64,000 nucleotides of DNA from the NCBI RefSeq assembly GCF_024341905.1, contig NZ_BQXY01000001.1:1367127-1431126 (forward strand), read 5' to 3'. Origin of the DNA: Clostridium folliculivorans (GTDB lineage: Bacteria > Bacillota > Clostridia > Clostridiales > Clostridiaceae). A program made the translations under genes and the position numbers. Position 1 is the stretch's first letter. Each line of letters starts with the position of its first letter. This document shows, piece after piece, positions 61,653 to 64,000 of this stretch. The notes below the pieces were generated by a model. The model was not told where the DNA came from, did no database searches, and worked only from the letters and a program-made list of their open reading frames with translations.

Positions 61653-62492
61653 ATGGAAAATAAACTTATATTGGTGGAAGGTATACCAGGATCAGGTAAG
61701 ACCACTACAGCAAGAAAAATAAAAGAAAAATTGATAGCAGAGGGTAAAAAGGTAGTGCTTTATGAAGAAGGAATGTCTCATCCAGCAGATATGTCATGGA
61801 ACGCATATCTAAGTGAAGAAGAATATAATAACTTCTTATCAAAGTGTTTGAAAATGTGGGAAACTTCAGAAAAGACTATTAGCAAAGAGGAACTGAAGCA
61901 TAGAATTGAAATACAAATTCGAAGGGAACACAACCATGTTATCTTAGCTTATACAAAAATAGACTTTCCAGAGGGGAATTATTGGGGACTCGTAGGTGAA
62001 GTTGCAGCAAAAGAAATATGTGATGGCAGACGTAGTTTAAAAGAGTTTACAGAAATACATTTAAGGCGATGGGAGAGCTTTGGTGAGAAAGCACTATTAG
62101 ATGACAATATTTATATATTTGAATGCGCCTTTCTTCAAAATCATATATTTGAGTTGTTAGGTGTATATGAAAAAAGCGATGAAGCGATTTTAACCTATCT
62201 TACTAATTTATTAAATAAGGTAAAATGCCTAAATCCATGTATTGTATATATTGAGCCTGTTGATGTTGAAAAAGTAATAATGAAAGCAGCAGATGAAAGA
62301 AAAGCACCAAATGAATCAAGAAAAGACTGGATTGATGAAATTGCTAATTGGGTTAGCAATACGAATTATGGTACAAACCATAGACTAGCAGGAAGAGAAG
62401 GTGTATTTTCTTTTTGCAAAGAAAGATTAAGAATAGACAAGGCGATGATTAGAAATTTAGACATTCCAGTAACTTTAATTAATAGAGATTAG
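61653..62492 (+). CDS. P-loop NTPase / kinase-like protein
   Basis: This 279-residue P-loop protein has Walker A LVEGIPGSGKTTTARKI (about residues 6-22), YEEGMSHPADMSWNAYL as a putative substrate segment, and IYIFECAFLQNHIFELLG as a Walker B-like strand. Related Bacillus/Clostridium proteins are annotated as hypothetical or thymidylate-kinase-like. ATG 61653 follows GGGGGAG. No close partner is seen nearby; substrate unknown. Confidence 0.78.
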   Translation: MENKLILVEGIPGSGKTTTARKIKEKLIAEGKKVVLYEEGMSHPADMSWNAYLSEEEYNNFLSKCLKMWETSEKTISKEELKHRIEIQIRREHNHVILAYTKIDFPEGNYWGLVGEVAAKEICDGRRSLKEFTEIHLRRWESFGEKALLDDNIYIFECAFLQNHIFELLGVYEKSDEAILTYLTNLLNKVKCLNPCIVYIEPVDVEKVIMKAADERKAPNESRKDWIDEIANWVSNTNYGTNHRLAGREGVFSFCKERLRIDKAMIRNLDIPVTLINRD

Positions 62493-62521
62493 GATTATAT
62501 AGTATTTTTAGGAGAATGTTT

Positions 62522-62914
62522 ATGGAATTTAATTCATTAATACCAGAATTATCAGTAACTAATATTGAAAGTACAAAGCAATTTTATATATCTATGTTAG
62601 GTTTTAAATTGGAATATGAAAGAGCTAATGAAAAATTTATATTTTTATCTTATGGCAAAAGTCAGTTTATGTTTGAAGAAATTCATCCAGGTGGGTGGAA
62701 TATAGATGTTTTAGAATATCCACTAGGCAGAGGAATAAATTTTTCTATAGCCTGTACGGATATTGAACTGTTATACGAAGTTGTTAAGAATAGCAAAATT
62801 AAAATTTATAGAGACTTAAAAGAAACAATATATTTATGTGATGAGAAACAAAAAAGTCAGAAGGAATTCCTTATACAAGATCCAGATGGATATTTGTTGA
62901 GATTTACAGATTAA
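62522..62914 (+). CDS. VOC / bleomycin-resistance-like protein
   Basis: This 130-residue VOC protein starts MEFNSLIPELSVTNIESTKQ and ends FLIQDPDGYLLRFTD, as in bleomycin-binding proteins (BRP) and glyoxalases. The usual metal ligands are not all present, so a binding (sequestering) role is plausible. ATG 62522 is chosen for AGGAG at 7 bp; ATG 62516 overlaps it. Confidence 0.85.
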   Translation: MEFNSLIPELSVTNIESTKQFYISMLGFKLEYERANEKFIFLSYGKSQFMFEEIHPGGWNIDVLEYPLGRGINFSIACTDIELLYEVVKNSKIKIYRDLKETIYLCDEKQKSQKEFLIQDPDGYLLRFTD

Positions 62915-62916
62915 CA

Positions 62917-62993
62917 ACAAACAAAGATATAATGGATTTTAATGATAAAACGAAAGCTTTAAATACATATAATAAGTTAAAAAATTATTAAGT
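62917..62993 (+). pseudogene. C-terminal remnant of the PH-like gene (second copy)
   Basis: It matches the last ~75 bp of the gene at 54565 (ATTTTAATGATAA, then YNKLKN corresponding to YDKLKE), including the stop (TAAGTAATAA). The upstream part of the gene is gone; the VOC gene ends 3 bp before it. The intergenic DNA after it also matches the first locus (ATGAAAGA...GCTAATA..TAGATGA). Confidence 0.7.
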
Positions 62994-63107
62994 AATAAAC
63001 TAGTCTAAATAAGTAATAGTTATGAAAGATGCTATAGCTAATATTAGATGAGATTGTGTAAAAGTACGTAAATCAGTAAGTTAATAAATTAAGAAGAATA
63101 TTTATAG

Positions 63108-63507
63108 GTGGACAAGGCGGTTAAGCTAATAATTTTAAGAGGAAATTCAGGAAGTGGTAAAACTACAACTGGTAAAGCAATACAAAAAAAATTGGACATG
63201 GCGCGATGCTGATTTCACAAGATATGGTTTAGAAGGGATTTTTAACTCAAAGTGGTATGAAGGGATATTTCAAAGTTCACTTCATGAATTTAATAATCAA
63301 ATCTTTGAATACTACTTTGATATACCTTTTGAAGAAACTTTAAATCGACATAAACAAAAGTCTAATGCTCATGATTTTGGAGAAAAAGAAATGATAGACT
63401 GGTGGAATGAAAGAGATTTACTAAGTATTATTGCTGAGGTATTTATAAATAAAGAATTAGGATTAAATGAAGTTGTAGAGATGATTTATCAAGATGTTAT
63501 AAAATAA
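63108..63507 (+). pseudogene. Deleted and frameshifted second copy of the kinase at 55122
   Basis: GTG 63108 starts DKAVKLIILRGNSGSGKTTT, the same P-loop as the gene at 55122, then the frame is lost in an A-rich stretch near 63185. After GATATGGTT about 110 bp are missing relative to the intact copy, and the sequence resumes with the EGIFNSKWYEG segment and the complete C-terminus to 63507. Non-functional; the downstream open frame from 63154 is not in the P-loop frame. Confidence 0.8.
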
Positions 63508-63792
63508 AAAATATAGATAAGCAGTAATTTTACTTAATAGTACATTAAATAGAACAAGTTTATATGTGTATAAGATATTATTTAGAAAACAGTGCCAAGT
63601 GTATCAATTGGTGAAATGTGTCGAATTATGAAGATATACTTAAAAATAGATATGTATCTTAATGTCACGGGATTTTATCCAATTAATAGCTTTAAGCTAT
63701 ATGTTATTATAACTTATGTCGCTGCAACACAGAGCGATAAAGACACGAAAATTTAAAGTTTGTTTTTAGAAAATAAGTTTTAAAAAAGAGTG

Positions 63793-63821
63793 TTGACAAA
63801 GAAATCTTACGGTGGTAAGAT
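63793..63821 (+). promoter_or_regulatory. rRNA operon promoter
   Basis: TTGACA (63793-63798), 17-bp spacer, TAAGAT (63816-63821), with an A/T-rich UP-like stretch just upstream (about 63750-63790). It lies about 150 bp before the 16S start, as usual for a proximal rRNA promoter. Confidence 0.85.
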
Positions 63822-63851
63822 GAGTAAGCTGTCACAAAGACGGCGATAAAA

Positions 63852-63875
63852 ACTTGGTCTTTGAAAATTAAACAG
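63852..63875 (+). promoter_or_regulatory. boxA-like antitermination leader
   Basis: The CTTGGTCTTTGAAAATTAAAC segment contains the TCTTTGAAAA core typical of boxA in Firmicutes rRNA leaders, between promoter and 16S. Confidence 0.65.
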
Positions 63876-63969
63876 AGAAGATAACATAAAGTCTAAAATT
63901 AGACTTAAACTAAACCAGCAATTCTTTTGAAAAAAGACTTACTAAGTAAGTAAGCTATGATTAAACTTT

Positions 63970-64000
63970 AAATTGAGAGTTTGATCCTGGCTCAGGACGA
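63970..64000 (+). rRNA. 16S ribosomal RNA, 5' end (partial)
   Basis: AGAGTTTGATCCTGGCTCAG is the universal 16S 5' sequence (primer 27F site); only the first ~31 bases lie in the window. The 5' end was placed by analogy with the mature E. coli 16S start. Confidence 0.95.

Overview
The window is A+T-rich DNA with strong GGAGG-type ribosome binding sites, frequent TTG/GTG starts, a Firmicutes rRNA promoter and leader, and the 5' end of a 16S rRNA gene at its right edge. Together with a sortase-anchored nucleotidase, a FIMAH-domain glycosidase and many clostridial protein families, this points to a Clostridium (sensu stricto) chromosome. All assignments are by eye from translated sequence and motifs; no searches were run.

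Region 1 (1-15.2 kb) is a one-directional array of mostly single-gene units that look like small-molecule detoxification or resistance functions: an alpha/beta hydrolase, an AAC(3)-type acetyltransferase, five GNAT acetyltransferases, two NUDIX hydrolases, a HAD phosphatase plus a frameshifted second copy, a cytidine/blasticidin-type deaminase, a P-loop kinase-like protein, a methyltransferase and an HD protein. Many are separated by a recurring element: a post-gene half (consensus TTCCAATTTAAG), an A+T palindrome, and a pre-gene half (ACAAATAGTAATTTGT, often followed by AAGG). Truncated, chimeric and duplicated gene pieces lie next to these elements. The region looks like a cassette-like shuffling zone, but no integrase is present.

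Region 2 (15.4-20.6 kb) has an RpiR-type regulator, a DJ-1/PfpI - YczE-like - NIPSNAP operon ending in a truncated DJ-1 copy and a frameshifted AEC transporter, then a small protein with a tandem internal repeat and an MGMT-like protein. Region 3 (20.9-30.1 kb) has a two-domain LPXTG-anchored nucleotidase and a TetR / ABC-FtsX exporter unit bracketed by a repeated hairpin. Region 4 (30.3-45.4 kb) is a mixed accessory stretch with two TetR-PanE divergent modules, a CPBP protease, a membrane serine hydrolase, a PfkB kinase, a TetR and a G+C-richer SDR, an EFR1 ferredoxin-flavodoxin, an HxlR-flavoprotein pair, a metallophosphatase, and VOC and YciI proteins. Region 5 (45.4-50.7 kb) is a 1725-residue secreted GH31 glycosidase.

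Region 6 (50.7-63.5 kb) returns to resistance-like genes (GNAT, P-loop kinases, serine hydrolase, MFS efflux with MarR, DrrAB-type ABC exporter, APH-type kinase, VOC). It contains a decayed segmental duplication: promoter, P-loop gene, PH-domain gene and kinase gene at 51.2-55.6 kb recur as pseudogenes at 60.2-63.5 kb with different genes in between. A family of palindromic elements of about 97 bp (five full copies and a few halves) is scattered from 19 to 61 kb and marks one duplication junction. The window ends with the promoter, leader and start of an rRNA operon.
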